A DNA stretch of 64,000 nt from Pseudomonas marginalis (GCF_024169655.1 NZ_JALJWV010000001.1:5872001-5936000), one strand, 5' to 3'; shown: positions 52,389 to 61,687, counted from the stretch's first letter. Notes: generated from the sequence alone by a model not told the origin. Numbers and translations: made by a program.

Positions 52389-53030
52389 ATGAGCACCACC
52401 ATCGCCGGCATCAAGATCCCGGACAGCGCCCTGGCCAAGGCCGCCACCGACTATATCCGCGACGTCGAGTCCGACCTGCTCTACCACCACTCGCGCCGGG
52501 TGTTTCTGTTCGGCGCGTTGAGCGGTGAGCGCAGGCAACTGGCCTACAACCCGGAGCTGCTCTACGTCGGCGCGATGTTCCATGACCTGGGCCTGGTGCA
52601 AGGCCACCGCAGCGATGACCAGCGTTTCGAAGTCGACGGCGCCAACGCGGCGGCGGACTTCCTCAAGCCGTATGGGCTGAGCGACGACGATATCGAACAG
52701 GTGTGGCTGTCCATCGCGCTGCACACCACGCCGGGTGTGCCGCAACATCTGCGCCCGACCGTGGCGCTGGTCACCGCCGGCGTCGAGATGGACGTGCTGG
52801 GCATGGACTACGCCGCGTTTACCCCCGTGCAGCGCGAAGCCGTGGTGCATGCGCATCCACGCGGTGAAGGGTTCAAGGAGTGCATCATCTGCGCCTTCGC
52901 CGACGGCTTGCGCCATCGCCCGCAGACCACGTTTGGCAACGTGAAGACCGATGTGCTGGTGGATCAGGAGCCGGGGTTCAAGCCGATGAACTTTGTCGAG
53001 GTGATTCGCCAGTCGCCGTGGGCTGCGTAA
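52389..53030 (+). CDS. HD-domain hydrolase, cyanamide-hydratase-like
   Basis: This 213-residue HD-superfamily protein has the metal ligands His (YHHSRRVFLFG), His-Asp (MFHDLGLVQGH), a further conserved block RFEVDGANAAADF, and HTTPGVP with a final Asp in the C-terminal third. The arrangement recalls cyanamide hydratases (urea-forming) and related HD hydrolases; the family also includes phosphohydrolases. The ribosome site GCGGAG supports the ATG at 52389. It is divergent from a GlxA-type regulator, suggesting induction by a small nitrogenous compound. The substrate assignment is tentative. Confidence 0.8.
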   Translation: MSTTIAGIKIPDSALAKAATDYIRDVESDLLYHHSRRVFLFGALSGERRQLAYNPELLYVGAMFHDLGLVQGHRSDDQRFEVDGANAAADFLKPYGLSDDDIEQVWLSIALHTTPGVPQHLRPTVALVTAGVEMDVLGMDYAAFTPVQREAVVHAHPRGEGFKECIICAFADGLRHRPQTTFGNVKTDVLVDQEPGFKPMNFVEVIRQSPWAA

Positions 53031-53053
53031 TCAACCTGGAATGCGGTCCAAAT

Positions 53054-53155
53054 GTGGGAGGGGCGGTGCGACGATTCGACTTGCCCCCGATAGCAGAGTG
53101 TCAGTCACTGAAACTGTGACTGATCCACCGCCATCGGGGGCAAGCCCCCTCCCAC
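53054..53155. repeat. Group-I REPIN with an inserted-loop variant left unit
   Basis: The left unit carries about 16 extra bases (CGGTGCGACGATTCGA) between GTGGGAGGGG and CTTGCCCCCGAT; the right unit is perfect. The same insert appears, inverted, at 31569-31585, and its beginning at 38066. Confidence 0.9.
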
Positions 53156-53174
53156 ACTTTGACCTCTCAGGCCG

Positions 53175-54059
53175 TTAGACCGGCGCAGGCGCCCGACGCT
53201 TGTCCGGCTGCTGCCAGCCATCGGCGGCCGCTTCTTCGATCGCTTGCTGGATGGCTTTCTTGCGCAGGTCTTCGGCACGACGGCTGAAGAACCACACCAG
53301 GAAGGTCACCAGCGACACCGCCAGCAAAATCAGGCTGGCCACGGCGTTGATCTCGGGTTTAACCCCAAGGCGCACGGCCGAGAAGACTTCCATCGGCAAG
53401 GTGGTCGAGCCCGGGCCGGAGACGAAGCTGGCAAGTACCAGGTCATCGAGGGACAGCGCGAAGGACATCATCCCACCCGCCGCCAACGACGGCGCGATCA
53501 TCGGGATGGTGATCAGGAAGAACACCTTCCACGGCCGCGCGCCCAAGTCCATCGCCGCTTCTTCGATCGACAGGTCCAGCTCACGCAAACGCGCCGACAC
53601 CACCACCGCCACATACGCCGCACAGAACGTGGTGTGGGCGATCCAGATGGTGACGATGCCACGCTCCTGGGGCCAACCGATCATCTGCGCCATGGCCACG
53701 AACAGCAGCAACAACGACAGACCGGTGATCACTTCCGGCATGACCAGCGGCGCGGTCACCAGGCCGCCGAACAGCGTGCGGCCCTTGAACTGACTGATGC
53801 GCGTCAGCACGAACGCCGCCAATGTACCCAGCGCCACCGCCGCGATGGCCGTGTAGCAGGCGATTTCCAGCGAGCGTGCCACCGAGCCCATCAATTGGGA
53901 GTTGTCCAACAGGCCCACGTACCACTTGATCGACCAACCGCCCCACACCGTCACCAGCTTGGATTCGTTGAACGAATAGATCACCAGGATCAGCATCGGC
54001 AGGTAGATGAACAACAACCCCGCCACCAGCATGAAGCTTGAGAAACTGACGCGCTTCAT
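53175..54059 (-). CDS. spuH: Polyamine ABC transporter permease SpuH (PotI-like)
   Basis: This 294-residue inner-membrane permease has six hydrophobic segments and a BPD_transp_1 domain. The EAA loop is EEAAMDLGARPWKVFFLITIP, about residues 163-183. It is the last gene of the spuDEFGH block and overlaps spuG by ATGA at 54056-54059. The C-terminal 25 residues are charged and cytoplasmic. Confidence 0.92.
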   Translation of the reverse strand: MKRVSFSSFMLVAGLLFIYLPMLILVIYSFNESKLVTVWGGWSIKWYVGLLDNSQLMGSVARSLEIACYTAIAAVALGTLAAFVLTRISQFKGRTLFGGLVTAPLVMPEVITGLSLLLLFVAMAQMIGWPQERGIVTIWIAHTTFCAAYVAVVVSARLRELDLSIEEAAMDLGARPWKVFFLITIPMIAPSLAAGGMMSFALSLDDLVLASFVSGPGSTTLPMEVFSAVRLGVKPEINAVASLILLAVSLVTFLVWFFSRRAEDLRKKAIQQAIEEAAADGWQQPDKRRAPAPV

Positions 54060-54976
54060 ATCTTGCCCTCCATCTCTTTGGCTTGGCTGCGGTTGAACAG
54101 GATGATCGGCACGATCAGGATCGCCAGCATCACCACCGCCAGAGCAGAAGCCACCGGCCAGTCACGGTTATTGAAGAATTCTTGCCACAACACTTTACCG
54201 ATCATCAGGGTTTCCGGGCCGCCCAGCAGTTCCGGGATCACGAACTCGCCGACCACCGGAATGAAGACCAGCATGCAACCGGCGATGATGCCGTTCTTGG
54301 ACAGCGGCACGGTGATCTTCCAGAAGCTGTTGAAGGTGCTCGAACCCAGGTCCGAGGCGGCTTCCAGCAGGCTCTGGTCGTGCTTCACCAGGTTGGCGTA
54401 CAGCGGCAGGATCATGAACGGCAGGTACGAATAGACCACACCGATATACACCGCGATGTTGGTGTTAAGGATCTGCAGCGGCTCGTTGATCAGCCCCATG
54501 GACATCAGGAAGCTGTTGAGCAAGCCGTTGTTGCTGAGGATGCCCATCCACGCATACACGCGGATCAGGATCGCGGTCCAGGTCGGCATCATGATCAGCA
54601 GCACCAGCACCGTCTGCATCTCTTTGCGCGCGGAGGCAATGGCGTAGGCCATCGGGTAACCGATCAGCAGGCACAGCAAAGTGCTGAAGAACGCCATCTT
54701 CAGCGAACCCAGGTACGCGGCGATGTACAACTCGTCGTCGCCGAGCATCGCGTAGTTGGCCAGGTTCAGCACCAGTTGCAGCTTCTGCTCAACGAAGGTG
54801 TAGATCTCGGTGTAAGGCGGGATCGCCACGTCGGCTTCGGCAAAGCTGATCTTCAGGACGATGAAGAACGGCAGCATGAAGAACAGGAACAGCCAGAGGA
54901 AAGGGATCCCGATGACCACATGCCGGCCACCGGGGGTTATTCGTTGCAGCTGGCGCTTGAATTTTTTCATGTTCAT
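54056..54976 (-). CDS. spuG: Polyamine ABC transporter permease SpuG (PotH-like)
   Basis: This 306-residue permease partners SpuH. It has six hydrophobic segments with an EAA loop EAASDLGSSTFNSFWKITVP. The ATG at 54976 (MNMKKFKRQ) overlaps the spuF stop by ATGA, which decides it over 55012. It forms the membrane channel for putrescine and spermidine uptake with SpuH, driven by SpuF. Confidence 0.92.
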   Translation of the reverse strand: MNMKKFKRQLQRITPGGRHVVIGIPFLWLFLFFMLPFFIVLKISFAEADVAIPPYTEIYTFVEQKLQLVLNLANYAMLGDDELYIAAYLGSLKMAFFSTLLCLLIGYPMAYAIASARKEMQTVLVLLIMMPTWTAILIRVYAWMGILSNNGLLNSFLMSMGLINEPLQILNTNIAVYIGVVYSYLPFMILPLYANLVKHDQSLLEAASDLGSSTFNSFWKITVPLSKNGIIAGCMLVFIPVVGEFVIPELLGGPETLMIGKVLWQEFFNNRDWPVASALAVVMLAILIVPIILFNRSQAKEMEGKI

Positions 54977-56115
54977 GAGCGAAGTACCACGCCGCTGTCG
55001 TCTTCCCACCACACGTACACCTGATCACCCCAGGTTGGGCGCTGGCCACGGCGCTCGGCGTTGGCGACGAAGGACTGCACCAGTTTGCCGCTCGGCAGCT
55101 CCACGTAGAACACCGAGTGCCCGCCGAGGTAGGCGATGTCGTGGACCTTGCCGCTGGACCAGTTGTGCTCGCAGGTCGGCATTTCGGTGGTGACCAGCAG
55201 TTTTTCCGGGCGGATAGCGTAGGTCACCGACTTGTCTTCCACCGCAGTGGCGATGCCGTAGCCCACATAGATGTCGCGGTCCAGGTCCGGGCACTTGAGC
55301 ACCGCGTGACCTTCGGCGTCGTCGACCACCTGGGTGTCGAAGATGTTGACGTTGCCGATGAATTCGCACACCAGGCGGCTGGTCGGCGTCTCGTAGATGT
55401 CGACAGGGCTGCCGATCTGCGCGATCCAGCCCAGGTGCATGATCGCGATGCGCTCGGCCATGGTCATGGCCTCTTCCTGGTCGTGGGTCACCATCACGCA
55501 GGTCACGCCGACGCGCTCGATGATTTCCACCAGTTCCAGTTGCATCTGCGAACGCAGTTTTTTGTCCAGCGCCCCCATCGGCTCATCGAGCAGCAGCAGT
55601 TTCGGGCGTTTGGCCAGGGAACGGGCCAGGGCCACACGCTGGCGCTGGCCACCGGACAACTGGTGCGGCTTGCGCTTGGCGTACTGGCTCATCTGCACCA
55701 GCTTGAGCATCTCGGCCACGCGGGCGTCGACTTCGGCCTTGGGGATCTTGTCCTGTTGCAGACCAAACGCGATGTTCTGCGCCACGGTCATGTGCGGGAA
55801 CAGGGCGTAGGACTGGAACATCATGTTGATCGGCCGCTCGTAGGGCGGCATGTCGGTGATGTCCACACCGTCGAGGTAGATGCGACCCTCGGTTGGACGC
55901 TCAAAACCTGCGAGCATGCGCAACAAGGTGGATTTGCCCGAACCCGAACCGCCGAGCAAGGCGAAGATCTCGCCTTTCTTGATTTCCAGGGACACATCGT
56001 CCACGGCAATCGTCTCGTCGAACTTCTTCGTGACCCGGTCGATTTTGACCAGCACCTTTTTCGGTGTCTGGTCGCCCTCGAGGGCTTTCTTATAGGCGCC
56101 GGAGGCAACTGCCAT
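54973..56115 (-). CDS. spuF: Polyamine ABC transporter ATP-binding protein SpuF (PotA-like)
   Basis: This 380-residue ATPase carries Walker A LLGGSGSGKSTLLR, Q-loop FQSYALFPH, signature LSGGQRQRVALARS, Walker B LLLLDEPMGALD and the switch His in MVTHDQEEAMT. The C-terminal TOBE domain begins near residue 290 and includes YAIRPEKLLV. It lies after a hairpin that may lower its expression relative to the binding proteins. Confidence 0.94.
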   Translation of the reverse strand: MAVASGAYKKALEGDQTPKKVLVKIDRVTKKFDETIAVDDVSLEIKKGEIFALLGGSGSGKSTLLRMLAGFERPTEGRIYLDGVDITDMPPYERPINMMFQSYALFPHMTVAQNIAFGLQQDKIPKAEVDARVAEMLKLVQMSQYAKRKPHQLSGGQRQRVALARSLAKRPKLLLLDEPMGALDKKLRSQMQLELVEIIERVGVTCVMVTHDQEEAMTMAERIAIMHLGWIAQIGSPVDIYETPTSRLVCEFIGNVNIFDTQVVDDAEGHAVLKCPDLDRDIYVGYGIATAVEDKSVTYAIRPEKLLVTTEMPTCEHNWSSGKVHDIAYLGGHSVFYVELPSGKLVQSFVANAERRGQRPTWGDQVYVWWEDDSGVVLRS

Positions 56116-56133
56116 TTACGAAACTCCCGAAAA

Positions 56134-56165
56134 AAAAGGGTGCAGTTCGCCCGAGGCGGGCGAAC
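56134..56165 (-). terminator. Hairpin plus T-tract between spuE and spuF (attenuator-like)
   Basis: On the minus strand the stem GTTCGCCC / GGGCGAAC (5-base loop, 56145-56165) is followed by TGCACCC and then a run of eight T's (56131-56138). It lies between the binding-protein gene and the ATPase gene of one operon, a common device to keep binding protein in excess of the membrane parts. Confidence 0.7.
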
Positions 56166-56182
56166 CCAGGATAGTTTGAGCC

Positions 56183-57277
56183 TTACTTGCCCGTCTTGAC
56201 CTTGGTCCAGCTACGGGTCATCAAACGCTGCACGTTCGGGGGTAGCTCGACGTTGACAAATGTCCGGTCGAGAACCGCCTGCGGTGGGTAAACCGCTTCG
56301 TCGGTGCGTATCGATTGTTCCATCAGTGTGTCCGCCCCTGGGTTAGGGTTGGCATAACCGACGTAATCACTGACCTGAGCGATAACCTCAGGTTGCAGTA
56401 AATAGTTGATGAAGGCGTGGGCCTCTTTGACGTTGGTCGCGTCCTTGGGGATCGCCAGCACGTCAAACCACAGGTTGCCGCCTTCTTTCGGAATCGCGTA
56501 GGCGATATTCACGCCCTTGCCCGCCTCGCTTGCGCGGGCCTTGGCCTGGAACACATCGCCGGAGAACCCGGCCGCCACGCAGATGTTGCCGTTGGCCAGG
56601 TCGGAGATGTATTTGGAAGAATGGAAGTAGGTCACATAAGGCCGCACTTTCAGCAGTTTCGCTTCGGCCTTCTTGTAGTCTTCGGGGTTCTCGCTGTTGG
56701 GGTTCAGGCCCATGTAGTTGAGCACCGCCGGGAGCATTTCATCTGCCGAGTCCATGAAGGACACGCCGCACGTCGCGAGCTTCTTCATGTTTTCCGGCTC
56801 GAACAGCACGGCCCAGGAATCGATCTTGTCGACGCCCAGCACTTCTTTGACTTTATCGACGTTGTAACCGATGCCGTTGGTGCCCCACAGGTACGGCACG
56901 GCGTATTGGTTGCCCGGGTCGTTCTTTTCCAGACGCTTGAGCAGCGCCGGGTCGAGGTTGGCGTAGTGGGTCAGCAACGACTTGTCGAGCTTCTGGAACG
57001 CCCCGGCCTTGATCTGTTTGCCGAGGAAGTGATTGGACGGCACCACCACGTCGTAACCGGTACGTCCGGCCAGCAACTTGCCTTCCAGGGTTTCGTTGGA
57101 ATCAAACACGTCATACACCGGCTTGATACCGGAGGCCTTTTCAAAGTTGGCCAGGGTGTCGGGGCCGATGTAGTCCGACCAGTTATAAACATGCACCGTC
57201 GATGCGGCCTGCACGCTGATGGCCAGCGTGACACCTGCACCTACCAGCAAGGCTTTGCGAAATAAAGAAAATGGCAA
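56183..57277 (-). CDS. spuE: Spermidine-preferential periplasmic binding protein SpuE (PotF-like)
   Basis: This 364-residue polyamine-binding protein has a signal peptide (residues 1-24, ending SVQA). The mature chain starts STVHVYNWSDYIGPDTL, with the family's WSDYI amine-cage residues, and LKVRPYVTYFHSSKYISDLA is also typical. It is nearest to spuF, as SpuE is in P. aeruginosa, so spermidine is the likely main ligand. The only reasonable start is TTG at 57277 with GAGG upstream, a rare start codon for a highly expressed periplasmic protein. Confidence 0.86.
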   Translation of the reverse strand: MPFSLFRKALLVGAGVTLAISVQAASTVHVYNWSDYIGPDTLANFEKASGIKPVYDVFDSNETLEGKLLAGRTGYDVVVPSNHFLGKQIKAGAFQKLDKSLLTHYANLDPALLKRLEKNDPGNQYAVPYLWGTNGIGYNVDKVKEVLGVDKIDSWAVLFEPENMKKLATCGVSFMDSADEMLPAVLNYMGLNPNSENPEDYKKAEAKLLKVRPYVTYFHSSKYISDLANGNICVAAGFSGDVFQAKARASEAGKGVNIAYAIPKEGGNLWFDVLAIPKDATNVKEAHAFINYLLQPEVIAQVSDYVGYANPNPGADTLMEQSIRTDEAVYPPQAVLDRTFVNVELPPNVQRLMTRSWTKVKTGK

Positions 57278-57416
57278 GTGGAGGTCCTCTTAAATAGTTG
57301 GGCCAAAAGTTGTTGCCCGGCAACAAAACCGGCGCGCAACTTACCCTCGATAAACCGATCCGGCAAAACTTTCTGTCATTTAATTACTGTACGGTTGCCG
57401 CTCTTTGTAGGAGCGG

Positions 57417-57504
57417 GCTTGCTCGCGAAGAACTCACAGGCAACGCGGGCGACCAGAGGCGCTGCGTTATCGTTGACGATTTTCGCGAGCAAGCTCGCTC
57501 CTAC
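57417..57504. repeat. Group-III REPIN between the two polyamine binding-protein genes
   Basis: GTAGGAGCGGGCTTGCTCGCG (one substitution) and a perfect right partner enclose a short spacer resembling the inverse of the 9632 spacer. It sits inside the polyamine operon between spuD and spuE and ends 12 bases from the spuD stop. Confidence 0.9.
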
Positions 57505-57516
57505 AGGTTTCCTCGC

Positions 57517-58626
57517 TTACTTACCCGATTTGATTTTGGTCCAGCTACGGGTCATTTCACGCTGCGTCGTCGCCGGCAAGTCGGCAATGGCATACAGCTT
57601 GGCTTGCACATCCGCTGGCGGGTAGATGCCTGGGTCGCTGGTGATGTCTTTGTCGACCAATGCGGTGGCTTTCTCGTTACCGTTCGGGAAACGCACGCTG
57701 TTGGTGATCGCAGCCATGACTTTCGGCTCGAGCAGGTAGTTCATGAACTTGTAGGCGGCTTCGACGTTTTCGGCATCTTTAGGGATGGCGACCATGTCAT
57801 AGAAACTACCGGCGCCTTCCTTCGGAATGTCATACGCCACTTTGACCTTGCCACCGGCTTCAGCCGCGCGGGACTTGGCCTGCTGGATGTCACCCGAGTA
57901 ACCCACGGCCACGCAGATGTTGCCGTTGGCCAGGTCGGAGATGTACTTGGAGGAGTGGAAGTAGCCGATCGAAGGACGGATCTTCAGGAACAGGTCTTCG
58001 GCTTGCTTGAGGTCAGCCTTCTTCTGGCTGTCGGTCGGCAGGCCCAGGTAATGCAGCGCGATCGGCAACATTTCGGTTGGCGAATCGAGGAAGCTCACGC
58101 CGCAGCTCTTGAGCTTGGCGATGTTTTCCGGCTTGAGCAGGATGTCCCACGAATCGATCTTGTCGATGCCCAGCGCGGCCTTGACCTTCTCCGGGTTGTA
58201 ACCGATGCCGATCGAACCCCACATGTACGGGAACGCGTGCTTGTTGTCCGGGTCGCTGACCGACACGGCCTTGAGCAGCGACGTGTTCAGGTTTTCGTAG
58301 TTGGACAGCTTGGATTTGTCCAGCTCCTGGTAGACGCCGGCCTTGATCTGCTTGGCGAGGAAGTTGTTCGACGGTACAACGATGTCGTAACCGGACTTGC
58401 CTGCCAGCAACTTGGCTTCAAGGGTCTCGTTGCTGTCGAATACGTCGTACACCACTTTGATGCCCGACTCTTTTTCAAAGTTGGCGATGGTGTCCGGAGC
58501 GATATAGTCGGACCAGTTGTAGACGTGCAGCACTTTATCGTCTGCCTGGGCCGCGCCCGCCATTGCACCCATCAGGGACAACGCGAGGAGGGTCTTGCCA
58601 GCGTTCTTCAAACCTAATGCCTTCAT
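57517..58626 (-). CDS. spuD: Putrescine-preferential periplasmic binding protein SpuD (PotF-like)
   Basis: This 369-residue binding protein has a signal peptide (residues 1-29, ending AAQA). The mature chain begins DDKVLHVYNWSDYIAPDT; the WSDYI cage and DVFDSNETLEAKLLAG are shared with SpuE. Its position next to spuC matches SpuD of P. aeruginosa, which prefers putrescine. The frame is open to 58764, but the ATG at 58626 gives the complete signal peptide. The two binding proteins are clear paralogues. Confidence 0.9.
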   Translation of the reverse strand: MKALGLKNAGKTLLALSLMGAMAGAAQADDKVLHVYNWSDYIAPDTIANFEKESGIKVVYDVFDSNETLEAKLLAGKSGYDIVVPSNNFLAKQIKAGVYQELDKSKLSNYENLNTSLLKAVSVSDPDNKHAFPYMWGSIGIGYNPEKVKAALGIDKIDSWDILLKPENIAKLKSCGVSFLDSPTEMLPIALHYLGLPTDSQKKADLKQAEDLFLKIRPSIGYFHSSKYISDLANGNICVAVGYSGDIQQAKSRAAEAGGKVKVAYDIPKEGAGSFYDMVAIPKDAENVEAAYKFMNYLLEPKVMAAITNSVRFPNGNEKATALVDKDITSDPGIYPPADVQAKLYAIADLPATTQREMTRSWTKIKSGK

Positions 58627-58776
58627 TTGGTGATGCTCCGATTTTCTTTTTTGGACCGCAACATACTTCATCGATCTACAGCTGTTTGGCCGCCCGTCGA
58701 AGGGCAGCAAAACAGGACAACAGTCTGGCAAGTTAGGGGGCCGGCTTTCAACTAACCCCCACATTTATAACTGCCC

Positions 58777-58805
58777 GAACGCAGCGCCCAAGAGCCACTG
58801 CGTTC
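58777..58805. promoter_or_regulatory. Hairpin between spuC and spuD
   Basis: The inverted repeat GAACGCAG / CTGCGTTC with a 13-base loop lies 12 bases beyond the spuC stop codon. No T-tract follows on the minus strand, so it may be an mRNA processing or stability element. Confidence 0.4.
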
Positions 58806-58817
58806 TGAGCCTAGCAC

Positions 58818-60182
58818 TTAGCCCTGCAATGCCGCCAAAGTCAGGTCCAGGCAATGACGAGCCTTGGTCACCAGCTCGTCAATTTCGGTCTTGCTGATTA
58901 CCAGCGGCGGCGAAATGATCATGGTGTCACCCACGGCGCGCATGATCAGGCCATTCTCGAAGCAGAAGGTTCGGCAAATCATGCCAACACCACGGCCTTC
59001 GTAACGCTTGCGCGTCGCTTTGTCCTGAACCAGTTCAATCGCACCGAGCATGCCAACACCGCGCACTTCACCCACCAATGGATGATCAGCCAGCTCCCTC
59101 AGACGTTTCTGCAAATAGGGTGCCGTTTCGTCATGCACACGCTTAATAATTTGCTCATCGCGCATGATGCGGATGTTTTCCAGGGCCACCGCTGCTGCCA
59201 CCGGGTGACCGGAGTAGGTGAAGCCGTGGTTGAAATCGCCGCCTTCATTCAGCACCGCAACCACCTCGTCGCGCACGATCAGGCCACCCATCGGGATGTA
59301 ACCCGAGGTCAGGCCCTTGGCGATGGTCATCATGTCGGGCTTGAGGTCGTAGAAATCGCTGCCGAACCACTCGCCGGTACGGCCGAAACCGCAGATCACC
59401 TCATCGGCGACGAACAGAATGTCGTACTTGGCGAGGATTTCCTTGATGCGCGGCCAGTAGCTATCAGGCGGCACGATCACACCACCGGCGCCCTGGATCG
59501 GCTCGGCAATGAAGGCACCGACGTTGTCCACGCCCAGTTCCAGGATCTTCTCTTCGAGCTGGTTGGCGGCCCACACACCGAACTCTTCGGGGCTCATGTC
59601 GCCGCCTTCGCCAAACCAGTAAGGCTGGGCGATGTGGACGATACCCGGGATCGGCAAGTCGCCCTGCTCATGCATATAGGTCATGCCGCCGAGGCTGGCG
59701 CCGGCCACGGTGGAGCCGTGGTAGCCATTCTTGCGGCTGATGATGACTTTCTTGTTCGGCTGGCCCTTGATCGCCCAGTAGTGGCGGACCATGCGCAGCA
59801 TGGTGTCGTTGCCTTCGGAGCCGGAGCCGGTGAAGAACACGTGGTTCATGCCGGCCGGTGCGACGTCGGAGATCGCCTTGGCCAGTTCCAGCACCGGCGG
59901 GTGAGCGGTCTGGAAGAACAGGTTGTAGTACGGCAGTTCTTTCATCTGCTTGGCGGCGGCATCAGCCAGTTCATCGCGACCGTAACCGATCGCCACGCAC
60001 CACAGGCCGGCCATGCCGTCGAGGATCTTGTTGCCTTCGCTGTCCCACAGGTAAACGCCGCGGGCTTTAGTGATGATCCGTGGGCCTTTCTCTTTCAACT
60101 GCTTGAAGTCGCTGAACGGCGCCAGGTGGTGATCGCTGCTCAAGGCTTGCCATTCACGGGTTTGCGGGTTGTTGCTGGACAT
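58818..60182 (-). CDS. spuC: Polyamine:pyruvate aminotransferase SpuC
   Basis: This 454-residue class III PLP aminotransferase moves the amino group of putrescine and other polyamines to pyruvate. PLP-binding features are the GSGSEGNDTMLRM loop, the YHGSTVAG motif, ADEVICGFGRTG with the cofactor Asp, and the Schiff-base Lys in TIAKGLTSGYIP. Length is normal. It lies between spuB and spuD as in P. aeruginosa. Confidence 0.94.
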   Translation of the reverse strand: MSSNNPQTREWQALSSDHHLAPFSDFKQLKEKGPRIITKARGVYLWDSEGNKILDGMAGLWCVAIGYGRDELADAAAKQMKELPYYNLFFQTAHPPVLELAKAISDVAPAGMNHVFFTGSGSEGNDTMLRMVRHYWAIKGQPNKKVIISRKNGYHGSTVAGASLGGMTYMHEQGDLPIPGIVHIAQPYWFGEGGDMSPEEFGVWAANQLEEKILELGVDNVGAFIAEPIQGAGGVIVPPDSYWPRIKEILAKYDILFVADEVICGFGRTGEWFGSDFYDLKPDMMTIAKGLTSGYIPMGGLIVRDEVVAVLNEGGDFNHGFTYSGHPVAAAVALENIRIMRDEQIIKRVHDETAPYLQKRLRELADHPLVGEVRGVGMLGAIELVQDKATRKRYEGRGVGMICRTFCFENGLIMRAVGDTMIISPPLVISKTEIDELVTKARHCLDLTLAALQG

Positions 60183-60240
60183 ACCAATCTCCTAGACTTT
60201 TCGGTGAAGGGCGCACCGTTTAAAGGGCGCGCCCGGCGCA

Positions 60241-61599
60241 TCAGACGGCGAAGAGCAGAAATTCCCGCTCCCAAGAACTGATCACGCGCTTGAAGTTTTC
60301 ATGCTCGGCCCGCTTGACCGCGACGTAGCCAGTGATGAATTTGTGACCCAGGTATTTCTCGACGGTCTTGCTGTTTTCCATGCGCTCCAGGGCGTCTTCG
60401 ATGGTCAACGGCAGGCGCAGGTTGCGCCGTTCGTAACCACGGCCGACGACCGGCGCGCTTGGGTTGTGCCCTTCGACCATGCCGATGTAGCCGCACAACA
60501 GGCTGGCAGCGATTGCCAGGTACGGATTGGCGTCAGCGCCCGGCAGGCGGTTTTCCACACGACGGTTCTGCGGGCCGGCATCCGGTACGCGCAGGCCGAC
60601 GGTGCGGTTTTCTTCGCCCCACTCCACGTTCACCGGCGCGGAAGTGTCCGGCAGGAAGCGGCGGAACGAGTTCACGTTGGGGGCGAACAGCGGCAGCAAT
60701 TCAGGGATGAATTTCTGCAGGCCGCCAATGTGGTTGAGGAACAGCTGGCTCATGGTCCCGTCTTCATTGGAGAAGACGTTCTTGCCGGTGGCGATGTCGA
60801 TGATGCTCTGGTGCAGGTGCATCGCGCTGCCGGGCTCGCCGGTCATCGGCTTGGCCATGAAGGTGGCGGCCACGTCGTGCTTGAGCGCGGCTTCACGCAT
60901 GGTGCGCTTGAACACCAGGATCTGATCGGCCAGGGACAGGGCGTCGCCGTGACGGAAGTTGATTTCCATCTGCGCCGTGCCGTCCTCGTGGATCAGGGTG
61001 TCGAGGTCCAGCTCCTGCAGTTCGCACCAGTCGTAGACATCTTCGAACAGCGGGTCGAATTCGTTGGCCGCTTCTATAGAGAAGGACTGCCGGCCGGTTT
61101 CCGGACGGCCGGAACGGCCAATCGGCGGTTGCAGCGGGAAGTCCGGGTCTTCGCAGCGTTTGGTCAGGTAGAACTCCATCTCCGGCGCCACGATGGGCTG
61201 CCAGCCTTTGTCGGCGTAGAGCTTGAGGACTTTCTTGAGCACGTTGCGCGGCGACAGCTCGATCGGGTTGCCTTGCTTGTCGTAGGTGTCGTGGATCACC
61301 TGGGCGGTGGGCTCGATGGCCCACGGCACCAGGAACACCGCGTTCTGGTCGGGGCGGCAGATCATGTCGATGTCGGCCGGGTCGAGCAATTCGTAATAGA
61401 TGTCGTCTTCGACATAGTCGCCGGTCACGGTCTGCAACAGAACGCTCTCGGGCAGGCGCATGCCTTTCTCGGCGATGAACTTGTTGGTCGGCGAGATCTT
61501 GCCCCGGGTGATGCCGGTGAGGTCGCCAATCATGCATTCGACTTCTGTGATCTTGTGGTTTTTCAACCAATCGGTGAGCTGGTCGAGGTTGTTACTCAT
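60241..61599 (-). CDS. spuB: Gamma-glutamylpolyamine synthetase SpuB (glutamine-synthetase family)
   Basis: This 452-residue GS-type ligase attaches glutamate to putrescine or other polyamines using ATP. The start MSNNLDQLTDWLKNHKITEV at 61599 and the residues MIGDLTGITRGK are typical of the PuuA/PauA group rather than true GlnA. GS core motifs include PEMEFYLT, GSAMHLHQS, PNVNSFRRF, and AGADANPYLAIAA. It is first in the minus-strand run toward spuC. A second, diverged paralogue (spuI) lies divergently at 62269. Confidence 0.9.
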   Translation of the reverse strand: MSNNLDQLTDWLKNHKITEVECMIGDLTGITRGKISPTNKFIAEKGMRLPESVLLQTVTGDYVEDDIYYELLDPADIDMICRPDQNAVFLVPWAIEPTAQVIHDTYDKQGNPIELSPRNVLKKVLKLYADKGWQPIVAPEMEFYLTKRCEDPDFPLQPPIGRSGRPETGRQSFSIEAANEFDPLFEDVYDWCELQELDLDTLIHEDGTAQMEINFRHGDALSLADQILVFKRTMREAALKHDVAATFMAKPMTGEPGSAMHLHQSIIDIATGKNVFSNEDGTMSQLFLNHIGGLQKFIPELLPLFAPNVNSFRRFLPDTSAPVNVEWGEENRTVGLRVPDAGPQNRRVENRLPGADANPYLAIAASLLCGYIGMVEGHNPSAPVVGRGYERRNLRLPLTIEDALERMENSKTVEKYLGHKFITGYVAVKRAEHENFKRVISSWEREFLLFAV

Positions 61600-61687
61600 A
61601 AATGCCTCTGGGCTGGGTTTCCTGACGTCCATTAAAGGTCAGGCTTTGGTTGACGCATCGGCGTCGCTGGTTCATCAGAGTGGGAGC

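Noticed and set aside
58854..60281. 475-codon plus-strand open frame
   Set aside because: It is antisense to spuC; the composition is typical of a shadow frame and it has no start context.
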